Origin: Tenebrio molitor
Lineage: Eukaryota > Arthropoda > Insecta > Coleoptera > Tenebrionidae
Assembly: GCF_963966145.1 (NCBI RefSeq)
Contig: NC_091048.1
Span: forward strand, 21,390,001 to 21,454,000
Length of the DNA: 64,000 nt
Direction: 5' to 3'
Shown here: one piece after another, positions 45,342 through 56,146 of the stretch
How positions within the stretch are numbered: position 1 is the stretch's first letter
Layout: each line of letters begins with the position of its first letter
Position numbers and translations under genes: made by a program
The notes under the pieces: generated by a model
The model's input: only the letters and a program-made list of their open reading frames with translations
Database searches by the model: none
Told to the model about the DNA's origin: nothing

Positions 45342-48300
45342 CTGAAAAAATATTGTTCAGTGCAAATCAACGCGGTGAGCTCTACTGACTTACTGGATTA
45401 AGTTTCCCATTCGAATCATTGGAATTTTCCAAGAGATCAATCACTCATTTTCGAGCAATGCTGAAAGGAAAACAAAATTTTAGGTTAAAATAAGACGAGA
45501 AAAACATACACAAAAATAGATTTGGGCGACAATTGACAGATGTCGCTGTCGCAAGTGAATCAGTAGGGTGTGTGTGGTGAGGCAAGTTCCCACTCAGCGG
45601 GTCGGATCCGAGTCGCGTCACTCTAGAGAAAATAAGGAAGAGAAAATGTGTGTCCGAAAATTATGAAAGCAAATTGCTGAGAACGATATGACAAGACAAT
45701 GGTCTACATGGTTTGAAATTTAAATCCAGTTGGCGCTGTTTATTGAATTGAAACGTTGCCAAATGTCGCGCCTGAGCGATTTAAATTGTCTTGGCAAATG
45801 CGAAGCCAAATGCGTTTTTCCCTACAAATATGCGAGGCATTTCATCTCGTCGTGATCGGAAACGTCAGTTTGCGTACGAAACCGCCCGTCCTTCAAAATA
45901 GCGAGTTTCTAGAAGCCGAAGCGATTGCGAATCCGTCGCTCAGAACGGCAAACATCGGCGATATTTTGATTTCCAATTTGAGCGTTTGCTGCGCGTTACA
46001 ATGTGTCAAAACTGGCCAGGTTCTGGAAAGAATCTCGATTGATTTGCCCGTTTTGTATGTGGCAACCGGCAAAAGCGCGTCCATCCGTCAATAAAGCATC
46101 CAAGTGCGCGTTGTCAGAATGTGCCCATCCCGGCAACGCCGCATTCCCAGTGTGGGCCCGAGGGGGAGAGGCGTGTGTAAAAACAGTACGAGTCGGAGCG
46201 TAAGCGGGTCGGCCGTTTACCTATCCATGCAGTTATGCATGCACTTGGATCGAAACTTTACGCGACAAAAATGCTGACTTGACCACGAAACACAACATGA
46301 CAACAACGCGATATCCACAAAAACAAAACACAATCCGCACAGTAGATGTTGCGCAACCAAGTTGTTACAGACACTTTCCATTTTTGCGTACCCCAGATGG
46401 GAACGCGCACCCCGAAAATACCCCCCGGATACGGCCCTGCACTCCCCGGTTCCCCGTAGTAATTTATAAATAAACCATCGCCAACCTAACCTAGTAATTG
46501 TTGATTGTCTGGCAACGCCACACCAATGCGACTGTCTTTTTTCCCCCGACTAATGTGCACTCGTACTCGAAAACAGTTTATTGAGGCAGCACTCGACTAG
46601 TTACAGCAATCACAAGTAGGACGTCCTACAATAACACAATTATTATGTAAACACCCAACTATTCCAAACGTCAAACTGCACCGTTTTCTAAATAAAAATC
46701 CGGACGAAATCGGTCAGTACGGAGCACTGACTGACAGAGAAGCGATAGAACGAAACAAAAGCCGATCGGTCAAGTGAGCAGCGGTAAGTTCGGGGCCCTG
46801 TTGCTCGCCGTGCATGGCCCCCACATCACTAAAAACACAACCAACATGAAATTCAACACGAAAACTGCGTAATTCGACGACACCGAATGCTGACACGGAG
46901 TTAATTCGGAGCGACAGACCAGTTTCTCGGCCGCCGACTGTGGTTTCATCGCCAACTGGGTTTGCAGAGCTGCGGCTCAAACAACGGCCATTATCGTACG
47001 CTTGCTTCTACACGCCCTGTAACGGGTTCTCGCTCACCTTTTCGTTGATTTAACTCGCTCGCTACGTTCGAACTCACTGTTTGGTGTTTTAAATATGCAT
47101 GCACACTCGTTTCAAACGACACAAGCGAAAAACGCGAATTACCTCAATTTCAAAACATTTGGGAATCCGCCACAATGAAGTTTTGCAATTAACCAATCAC
47201 AAGTTGCGTTCACACCGCCCCTGGTGGGCAATTAATTAAACTGGTCCGGTGCCAAATTTCAAATCTTCCACGGTGCGTCGTTCGAATTAATCGTTTTCGT
47301 GGTTTGTGCGTCGTTCGGATGCCACCAGATTTTACACTTGTTCGAAGAGCGTCGCTTCGAGGTACGAACCGGTCCGGTTTCATTTTCTGCACGCATCACA
47401 CATGCGTTAAGTAAATTTGTGAGTCATTGTAAAGGCCAAAACGAGAGCCGTACGATTCGTCATGACATCGCCACACGATCCTTCCTTTCAATTATAGAGC
47501 TGTTTTTTCATATTTAAATTACTCAACTCCTTGTACAATCTCTCAATAGAACTATCAGTTTGCTCCACAATTTTACAACTGACTGACCTTGTTCACTTTT
47601 CTTTCTCTTCCACGCTTCGCTGTGGCTTGGTGTTCGCTGAATAAATCCACAACTAATATCACTGGTGACATTCTATTTAAAATTCCACTTTCCTTATACT
47701 ATTTTTAGTTATGTCCAATAAATGTTACCGCCGCCAGTCACATTAAATAAAACTTGACATATAATAATATAAATTATCTAATCGACAGTTTGTTAATTTA
47801 AATAATCCAATTTTGTTTTTAGTTAAATTGTGAGTGGGCTCTTTTATTACAGGAGTAAATTCTCACGGGTTATGCAACCAGTAATTTATTCCTACTAGAT
47901 TTACTCCGCAACTGACATTTCGTAATATTTAAACAATACATTTCCAAATACTCAAATCAACACAGTATAATATTGAATAGTTAAAGTAGTTATAAACTTC
48001 TGATGCCTCGTAGAAGCCTCACGGTGATCGTATAATTCTCGCCCACATTCTACCATTTTCAACAAATTGCGTTACATTCGTTACAGCAAAGATGATGTCA
48101 ATATTTGTTACTAATACCTTTTAATTGTTAGTTTGATATAAAAAAAATCAGGAGTAGAGGAGGACAATTAAAAGAAGGTTAAAAATAAAATCGTCTTTTA
48201 TATTTAATGGGCAAATCGTCATGTTACAATATAAATTACTAATACATAAAAATAAGATTAATTTGATATTACATTGGTAAATTACATACAGTATATATTA

Positions 48301-49030
48301 CTGTCTATGCACATAAAAATTGGAAATTGCCATAAAGTACATAATGGATCAAAGTCTCGAAGAAAAGACTAAACTACACCATCGCAATGGTTAATAGTAT
48401 AATATATTAACTTAACCAGACAATTGGTACATCACATCAAATATTCATTTATAATTACTTAGGCACCCTGTTTCAGTCGGTCTGCTTTAGACGAACTTTC
48501 GCATCAAGTTCTGTGCGACTTGAATCTGAATCGTTCCTCCAATTCACCAGGAACCTTAAAACATTATTTATTACTATCATATTATTTAACTAAAACCTGC
48601 TCTGTGTAAGTACTACAACCATCTAAGCGGGAAAAGCACAAGAGTGACAGAAAGCGAAAAATTGTTGAGGAAGTACAGACTAAATTCGAGGATGTACAGT
48701 GTGTTGGGTCACCATAACCAACAGAGGGTCAAAAAAGGCAAAAAACATTTTTTGGAACCTCCTCCATTGTGTTCAATCATTTACAATTCAGTCTTGATTA
48801 CAAAATTAAAACGTTGAAATTAACACAATAAATTAACGTACAATGGAATGTAAAACCTGAACACTTACACAACACACTGGGCTCTAATAGAGCGTAAATG
48901 GAATGATCTGAGCAAGAAATTTAACCTACTCTAACAGTCTCGTATCGACAACAACAAAAACAAAACATGGAACAATCAAAACTAATTTTTCTAAGATTAC
49001 GACGTAGCATTTTAGTTGTTTTTATGCTAG
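45342..49030. other. Upstream region of the chiffon-like gene, relatively CpG-rich, no secure gene
   Basis: A likely 5' non-coding exon of the chiffon-like gene ends with CTTAATCCA at a GTAAGT donor (about 45415) and follows a good acceptor (TTTCCTTTCAG) near 45460. 45550-47400 is richer in CG than most of the window. A 61-codon minus frame at 46770-46955 has a hydrophobic stretch (FVLNFMLVVFLVMWG) but no recognised relative. 47500-49030 is AT-rich and should include the 3' UTR of PFKFB. Confidence 0.45.
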
Positions 49031-51926
49031 CTAACTCTTGTTATTTGCATCGTTAGATTGACCATCATTCTTAGAATGACCGTCAATGAGTTGAGTTTCG
49101 ACTTGCGCGATTTGCCCTGGGTCCTGAAACAGTGTTTTGTTTTCACAGATGACATGCAGGAATGATGTTAATAAGGATATGACTAAGCGTCAGTAGAATT
49201 GCAAGCAACGCTAAACCAATCTGTTATATACCTTTGGTTTGTCTCTGTGAGTGTCCACCGCATCTATGGGCAACTTGATGTGTTCGACGCGACACCCGTA
49301 CGCCACCGGCGTCAGTTTGATTATGGTATGTAAAGGAACACGCAAGTAAGGCAACTCATCTGGAACACACATGTTTCTAAACTAGCCCGAAATCGCTCGT
49401 AAGTATACTCACCAGCTGATTTATCTAAGAAATACGCCAGCAAACAACGTAAAACGGCTTGATGAGACACCACTAAAACGTTACCTTGCCTTTCTAGCTC
49501 CATAATGACGGGTTCGAGACGTCCTACGAGATCTTCGTAGCTTTCCCCTCTGGGGTATCTGTAAGCGAACTTGTTCTGGTCTCTCGAAGCGAACTCTTCA
49601 GGGTATTTCTCTTTGATTTCTTCGTAGGTCATTTCTTCGCATACGCCCTGAGACACAAGAAAACATAACATTTGATCGGAAAATGTCGTAGCAACGTACT
49701 GCGTCGATTTCATTCAGAGACTTCCACCGCTCTTGCGGCACGTACAAACCGGCCACGGTCTGTATGGTCCTCTTCAACCACGACGTCCATATTCTGAGAC
49801 CTTCGATATGTTGCTCTTGAATGTAGTTAGCCAAGGCGGCGGCGTAATGTTTGCCCCTTTGACTGAGATTTGAATCCCCACCGATTCGACCTTCCAGATT
49901 CTGTTCGCTTTCGCCATGCTGAAGAAAAACCGTCAGTGAAAAGTCACAACCGACAACTACTCAACACGCTTACTCTGGTCAGATAGATAGTTCTTGGAGT
50001 GATGTGGATGTTCATCAGGTAGTAAACGATTCTGGCTTGAATGTGTCCTTCGTGTTTGTGCACCAAACATTTCTCCCCCGTGTTGTAGATCTTCATGAAC
50101 GACACGTCCTTCTCTTTTTCCTCGTCCAGCTGCTGATACCTCTCTTGATAGTGTTGGATTCTCAAGAGAAAATCTTCTAGAACTGCATCTTTGTTCATGT
50201 TAACGTAATCCGGACTGCTGACTTTCACTTCTTTGATGTTCTGCTCGATGATTTGAGGGTCGTCGCAGATCGATTCGACGAAGAACAATTTGTAGCCCAT
50301 CTTGTTGACAACGTAGTCTTGGATCATTTTTCGTCTTTCCCTCGTGGAATTGGTGGCGTCAAACACGGCGACCTCACCGCCAGATTCCAGCCACTGACAA
50401 ACATCTTGCAAGGCCTCGATGGCGCACTGTTGTCTCAAAGCCATCGCTTCTTGGTTGTCCGGGCGGAAGAAATCGTGATTCTTGTAGGCTGTGGTCGCAT
50501 GGCGACGGTACTCGCCTAAGTTGAACACTAAAAATCTTCCGTTAGCCGAGAAAATTTCTACAATTCACAGGTTGTACCTTTGGTGTTGATACCAATCCAG
50601 TTTAAGTAACGAGACAATTTTTTAGAGATGTATGTCTTTCCTCTGGCCGGAAGGCCAACCATGGCGATGACATGCGGGCTGTTGACATAGTTTGCTCTCT
50701 CACCTTAAAATGAAACACAAAAAAACCAATATTAAAAAACGGAGATATTTTTGGAGTTGTGATTAATCAAAAATTGCAATCAAAAAGTCAAAGGTTTTTT
50801 TTTAAATTACGTAAAAATAGTTCAATGTGTTTGATTGTAATGGACACTCTGATGTAACGAGAACTGTTTGTTGTCAATCATGTGTACAATCGCATCGGGT
50901 TTAGTTTGTTTAACCTTCAGCTAACTTTTATCATTGACATGTTAACTTAGCAATTTCAATAAAAAAATACCTATCCGGAGAGAAACGGCCCTCTGGAATT
51001 GAGATCGACGTCTCTTCAACATTGTAATCACAGGTGCAACTTACTTAAAAATTAAAAACAACTAAAAGTTTGTCATACAAAACATGCACACAAGTAACAT
51101 TTAATTGACATTCACAATCGGAGTGCGAAGATAAAAAAATGCATCATAAAGTTACTGTCTGCAACCTTCGTCCACACTTATTTTTATTTTCTCTTTTGTA
51201 AATCGTTATATACCGCAAACAAGAACACAACTGGTAAAACAAATATAGATTCACGTTCACGCACACACACATACACACTTTTCCATTGAAAACCTACACT
51301 GTTCGGTTCTTATTAATAGAAAAAGGCCGCCACGTGGTATCAAATACCTGAAGTGGGGAGATAATGATGATAAAAAAAAATGTCTGAGATTCAGTTTATT
51401 CTTGGGCAGAGATAACGAACTTTGATATGAGACGTCATGCGCAAGGTGAACTGACGTCTTCCACAATCCAAAGAATGAACATCTGTTACTCAATTATTAT
51501 TCATTACTTAACAATTTGTGCAATCGTTTTGTTATTGTCTTACAATACCTAATGACACAAAAATTATTTCGGTAATAAGCACTGTTGAGAGACTCTCATG
51601 TACTGGGTCAATTAAGTCGGTTTGGAGTGGGAACGACTTAAGTGATGCTAGCGATAAAAAAAAACTTAAAACAACAATAGGCAACCATAAAAACATTGCG
51701 CTGGAAATTTACTGCCAGACGATAACAAATCCCATAAATTGATTGTTTCAATTAATTTTAATTGATTCCGAGATATTAAATCGTTGTCAGTTTAGAGTAA
51801 ACTGTACAATGGAATGATTTGAAGTGGACAGTAAAAAATAAAGCTCGACATACCTGCACTTTCCCAAGAGTTCATTTGACTTTTTTTTGTGAAGTCACCG
51901 TGGCTGTTGTGGTTAACATGCGCCAT
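49031..51926 (-). CDS. Pfrx: 6-phosphofructo-2-kinase/fructose-2,6-bisphosphatase
   Basis: Seven exons on the minus strand (51926-51854, 50703-50578, 50527-49974, 49918-49700, 49647-49413, 49359-49232, 49123-49031) join in frame to 475 codons plus stop, with GT/AG junctions. The cytosolic enzyme makes and removes fructose-2,6-bisphosphate, the activator of phosphofructokinase-1, and so sets glycolytic rate. The kinase half has a Walker A loop GLPARGKT at 41-48 and the DATNSTRERRKMI block. The phosphatase half starts with the catalytic RHGES (251-255; the Arg ends exon 3 and the His begins exon 4) and has RYPRGESYEDL at about 354 and the second catalytic His in SHQAVLR (386). DELPYL and LKLTPVAYGC are classic family wording. 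The length is normal. The ATG at 51926 and a second at the 18th codon are in frame; the first is chosen. The short Asn/Gln-rich tail may be isoform-specific. Confidence 0.96.
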
Positions 51927-53363
51927 AGCAAAGTATTGTAGATATTGAACGATTTTTGTTAACTGATAAGCGTTGGGATTTAACGGTGTTGTTCGCTATT
52001 GGTTCCCCGTCTAGTAACACGACTAATAGTTGTTCCAGCAATTTTACTTCGTCCTTTCTAAATAACGTGTCGTCGATCCGGATTTTCGATAAGAGCGCAT
52101 GAATTAACAACGTGTTTGTCTGGTTGCTGACCGAGACGACCGAACTCAAGAAAGAATCGCAGTTTTTCGCTTCAATAAAAGCGGATTAAATTGTGAAACC
52201 CGGACCCGAGTGAACTCTCTATTACAAAACCCAACACGTCTAATCAATACTTTTAAATAAACGAGAAAATACACATTTTGCGTATTTATTGCCGGCTCCT
52301 GGTATACGTCGACAATCAATACACCGTCTTATTTCAAAGGCGTCTGAGTCTAAGTTTTTTTTAAATCTTGATTACATGCGGTAGTCAGTCTTTGGGGGTA
52401 ATTGAAGGAAATCTCGTGGATTCTCATTAAAATCATTACAAGCAACGGGTTAGGGATACTCGGTTGATCTATTAAAAGAGTAAGTGGGAAGTTCGCTTTG
52501 AGTCGTCGAAATTAGATGGCGCTGCTTGCAAAGACCCTGACATTGGCGGTACGGTTCAATCAGACCACTTCAGCTGAAACATCTAGTCTTTTCGTCCAAC
52601 ACTAACACGTTTGACATGTGCACGTGGCATTATCTTTTGATGAAGTGGAAAAAAAGAAGTGAAAAAAGACGGATGTAATAGGAAAAATTATCTACAGTTT
52701 TAATGACTTTTGACAACACGTGATTGCGATAACCTTTTCGTAAACGTACGGCAAGTGACTTGGCTGTAAATTACCGTATGTCATCGAAAATGGCACTATG
52801 ATATTATAATAATGGGAAGACAATATTTTGCTGATAATGTGGTCTGACGCAGCACACTATCTGCTTTGTTTTAATTAGTATTAAATTTTCAAAGCTAACG
52901 TTGTAAGTCTTCAGCATAGAACATACTTTTCTGAAAATAAATAAATAGTTAAGATAATACATAATAGAAAGCATCTGGTCTAGATGAGCAGCACAAATTG
53001 CTGAACACAAAAATTATGAAGCAGCACTACTGTAAAAGTCACCACAACACAAAGAAACACTAGATAATTTGTAGTTCTGAAACTGCGAATTGCTAAGTAA
53101 TTTAAAAAGTCATTTCATACTGTTGACCTACAGTATTAGCAGAAACTAGTAATTACATATAGAACAGCAGACGTAATCATGACGAAATGTTACAACCGAA
53201 CTGTAACATTGAACTGGTTTCAGAAGACTTTAAATTGTATGATAGTTTAATTAATAAATTCTCAAATCTCGTATTGCATTTTTTATTTAAACACCAAATA
53301 GTAAAATATTCTCACTTACACTTACACTGTTTCTTAGCATATTGAAAATCGATAGTAATATGC
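51927..53363. other. Intergenic upstream of PFKFB
   Basis: The promoter and leader of PFKFB should lie in the first few hundred bases. Nothing coding is recognised in the remainder. Confidence 0.5.
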
Positions 53364-53504
53364 ATCCCTTACGTTTTGTAACATTTTCGGTGTGATTTAC
53401 CTAATTTCATGCGTAAAACCGAACACTATTGAAGACCTTACGAAACGTATTAGGCATGAAATTAGGAAAATCACACCGGAAATTTTACAAAACGTAAGGG
53501 ATCC
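53364..53504. repeat. Inverted duplication of a transposase segment
   Basis: CATCCCTTACGTTTTGTAAC at 53364 and the reverse complement of 53453-53504 are nearly identical over about 50 bases, with a loop of about 40 bases. The right arm is the coding segment HEIRKITPEILQNVR of the adjacent transposase tail, so the left arm is an inverted copy of coding DNA. Confidence 0.8.
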
Positions 53505-53557
53505 ATGTTACCATCGATTTAATACAAACGGTACCCATTTTGAACAATTGTTGCATT
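53420..53557 (+). pseudogene. C-terminal fragment of a mariner-type transposase
   Basis: The + frame reads NTIEDLTKRIRHEIRKITPE, ILQNVRD and HRFNTNGTHFEQLL. This is the usual tail of the IS630/mariner-type transposases that also occur at 55430. The frame is cut off by the inserted hAT element at 53558. It is not functional. Confidence 0.75.
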
Positions 53558-54696
53558 CAGGGATGAGCAACCTTTTTTTACAACGGGCCAGCTTCAAATT
53601 TAAAAATGTTGTGCGGGCCGCAGTTAAGAAACATGATAATGATGAACTCAAATTATATCTTTATACCGAAATAAAATTCTCAATGAGAAATGTGGCATTG
53701 CTTCTTGGTCATCAATTGGTCTATATTTGCAGATATAGACGACACAGCAACTCGCACGCAGCTTTCTAACCGTACATTATTTAATCTCGATCGATGATCG
53801 CTTTTAATTATTTTCATTGCGGAAAACAATTGTTCGCAAACATAGGTACTTCCAAAAAGTGTCATTATTTGCTTTGCCTAATCGTGGGGATTTTTCTAAA
53901 CTTATGTATTTTTGGTAGAAATTATGTGTCAACATTTTGAAATTTATTTCTTAAATCCGTGTCGTTTTGTAAATCTATTAATTCCATTTGTAATTCATCC
54001 GGAACTGTTTCCACGTCTATATTAAATGGGGAAGAAAAAATGTTAAAACTACGAACGGTTTTTTCTGATCTAAATATTTTAAATCGCGATTCAAATTCCG
54101 TTAATTTTTGTAAATGCTGGGCATAATTTCAGGTTTCTGAAGGGTTTTCTTTTTTTAGGTGTGCAAAATGTGACATGTTGTTTGATAAGTGATAACAGAT
54201 GTTTGTTCCAAATTTTAAGTTTGCTTTCAAAAGCATTAATTTTATCAAACATGTTATGAATGAACTGGTCTCTTCCTTGAAGTTCCATGTTTAAGTCATT
54301 CAAATGCTGAGTTATATCGACGAGAAAGGCAAAATCACACATCCATTCTTTATCTTCGAAATGGGGAAATCGATATTCTTTCATTTCCACAAACAATTGA
54401 ATATCATTTTTTAAGTTATATACACTTTTTAACATAGCACCTCTACTCAACCAACGCACTTCTGTGTTGTAAATTACATCACCATATTCACTTCCCAAAT
54501 CTTTTAAAAACTCATTAAATTGGCGGTGATTTAGTGACATTAGGCATATTTAAAATTTTTGCGCAAAGATTCTGTTGGTGAATTATGCAATGGTTAACAA
54601 AAGTTTCAAAAGTCAAAATGTAAAATCTTTAAAGGGCCGCGTGAGAAAGTGTGGCGGGCCGCATGCGGCCCGCGGGCCGCGGGTTGCTCATCCCTG
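53558..54696 (-). mobile_element. hAT element, decayed
   Basis: Ends CAGGGATGAGCAACC at 53558 and GGTTGCTCATCCCTG at 54682-54696 are perfect complements, followed inward by CGGGCC/GGCCCG-rich sequence typical of Charlie/ZBED-like hATs. A clear 8-base duplication is not visible at the borders. The 1139-base copy is internally deleted: only C-terminal transposase coding remains. Confidence 0.85.
53680..54540 (-). pseudogene. hAT transposase (GTF2IRD2/ZBED-like) remnant
   Basis: A minus frame at 54540-54091 reads LNHRQFNEFLKDLGSEYGDV, TEVRWLSRGAML and LVDITQHLNDLNMELQGRDQ, the central region of this transposase family. After several stops and shifts another minus frame (53865-53680) reads FGSTYVCEQLFSAMKIIKSD, RSRLNNVRLESCVRVA and DQLMTKKQCHISH, the C-terminal dimerisation domain. 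The BED finger and first catalytic part are absent, so it is dead. Confidence 0.85.
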
Positions 54697-55097
54697 CATT
54701 AAATAATGTTCAACTTATACAATTGGTTTTTATTTTTTAGGCTTTGAAAATATTCAGGAAACAAATAGTGCGTTGTATTTTTTGCGAAATGGGCTTTCGA
54801 ACGAGGTGTTACTTTGTATACCCTTCCATTAAAAAAAAAAAAGGTTAGGAGTGGTTGCCAACTTCCGGGAGCAGATATGCAAAAACCACATAAGTACGCC
54901 AAAATGTGGGCAAGGAAAAACAAAAATCGACCTGTTCATCAATGTCCAAGTTATGAATTTTATTCCAGTTAAAGTTTCCACACTATATTAAATAATAAAA
55001 ATTTTCCGATCATTTTCATTTTTCTCTCTCTTTCCGTTTTTGCACAATGACGCCATTGCTATTTTTTTAAACGGCAACTCCCATTTTGTTTGAGATT

Positions 55098-55099
55098 TG

Positions 55100-55134
<35 letters not shown>
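55098..55134 (+). repeat. GATA microsatellite
   Basis: About nine uninterrupted GATA units. No gene context. Confidence 0.95.
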
Positions 55135-55135
<1 letters not shown>

Positions 55136-55429
55136 TTCAATTCTGACTTATGTTCCTATTCATCATGATGAGTGATGACCTTTAGTCTGATAGTTTCTAG
55201 GATATTGATTTTTACAGTGAAAATAAGGTGAAATTCCAATTTTACACCGAAATTGAAGAAAATAATTTATATAAAACATAAATAATACATGGCTATATTT
55301 CGAGATTTCTTAATCAACAAACTAAAACAATAAATTTAAAAAGGTGCACATTTCTGAAACAAAAAAACTCCCACATCAGTGCATAATTAAGATATAATGG
55401 AAAGGAATTTGTTGCGTGACTTGAAACGA

Positions 55430-55620
55430 TCTCCAGATTTCACCTTACTAAACGCTTTATGGGGTTATATCAAAAACAAGGTTTACCTCAATTGGCCACC
55501 ACTCTTAAGCAATTGAAAGAAAAAATCCGGGAAGATTGCGGCCCCATCCAGCTTGACACTCTCCAAAAATTATTAACGTACTGCCAAGAAAATGGCAACC
55601 AGTTTGAATGTTTACTTTGA
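55430..55620 (+). pseudogene. C-terminal fragment of a mariner-type transposase
   Basis: The + frame starts SPDFTLLNALWGYIKNKVYL, the usual third-acidic-residue region of IS630/mariner-type transposases. Here Asn replaces the expected Asp before ALWGY. A one-base shift near 55500 then leads into LKQLKEKIREDCG, LDTLQKLLTYCQENGNQFEC and a stop at 55618. The upstream part is missing. Confidence 0.8.
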
Positions 55621-55643
55621 TTGTTTGTTTTTGTTGCATAATA

Positions 55644-56144
55644 CAGGGTTATTCACGAGAAGGGTATTTCTGAATTTCTTTTTACGGCAACCCATTATAC
55701 ACATTGCAACAAAATCTTGATTTGAAATTTTGAAAATAATTATAACTGAATCCACGATGGCTCTTAGTTTTGTCTCTTGACGTTAAAGCAAAAAATCTTT
55801 GTCAATTCGAAAGATGTGTTTTTACAATAACGACGCAAAGACTGACATGCTCCTCATTTATGGAGAGTGTGGAAAGAATTCTGTCGCCGCTGCGGATGTT
55901 TAGAAGCCGATGGTAGACACTTTGAACATCTTTTACACTAAATTAATTTGTTAATTTATTTGTTGAATTTTGATTAAATACAGGTTATCTGTCAATCGGA
56001 CATTTCTCACAAATCTATCCAACTTACTTTGATTTCTAATTTAAAAGAAATAACACATTTGATTTAGTAGTTAGGTACTGCCATTGGTATTGTTGGTTGC
56101 GGCAAAATAAAAATTCAGAAGTACCCCTCTCGTGAATAACCCTG
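55644..56144 (+). mobile_element. Mariner-type MITE with a transposase N-terminal scrap
   Basis: TIRs CAGGGTTATTCACGAGAAGG and CTCTCGTGAATAACCCTG with TA on both sides; total 501 bases. In the middle (about 55846-55905) a + frame reads MLLIYGECGKNSVAAADV, the helix-turn-helix start of the transposase, then stops. This suggests the MITE is an internally deleted form of an autonomous element. Confidence 0.85.
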
Positions 56145-56146
56145 TA

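Noticed and set aside
45756..46094. 112-codon + frame upstream of the chiffon-like gene
   Set aside because: No start context, no splice support, no known motif; probably chance in less AT-rich DNA.
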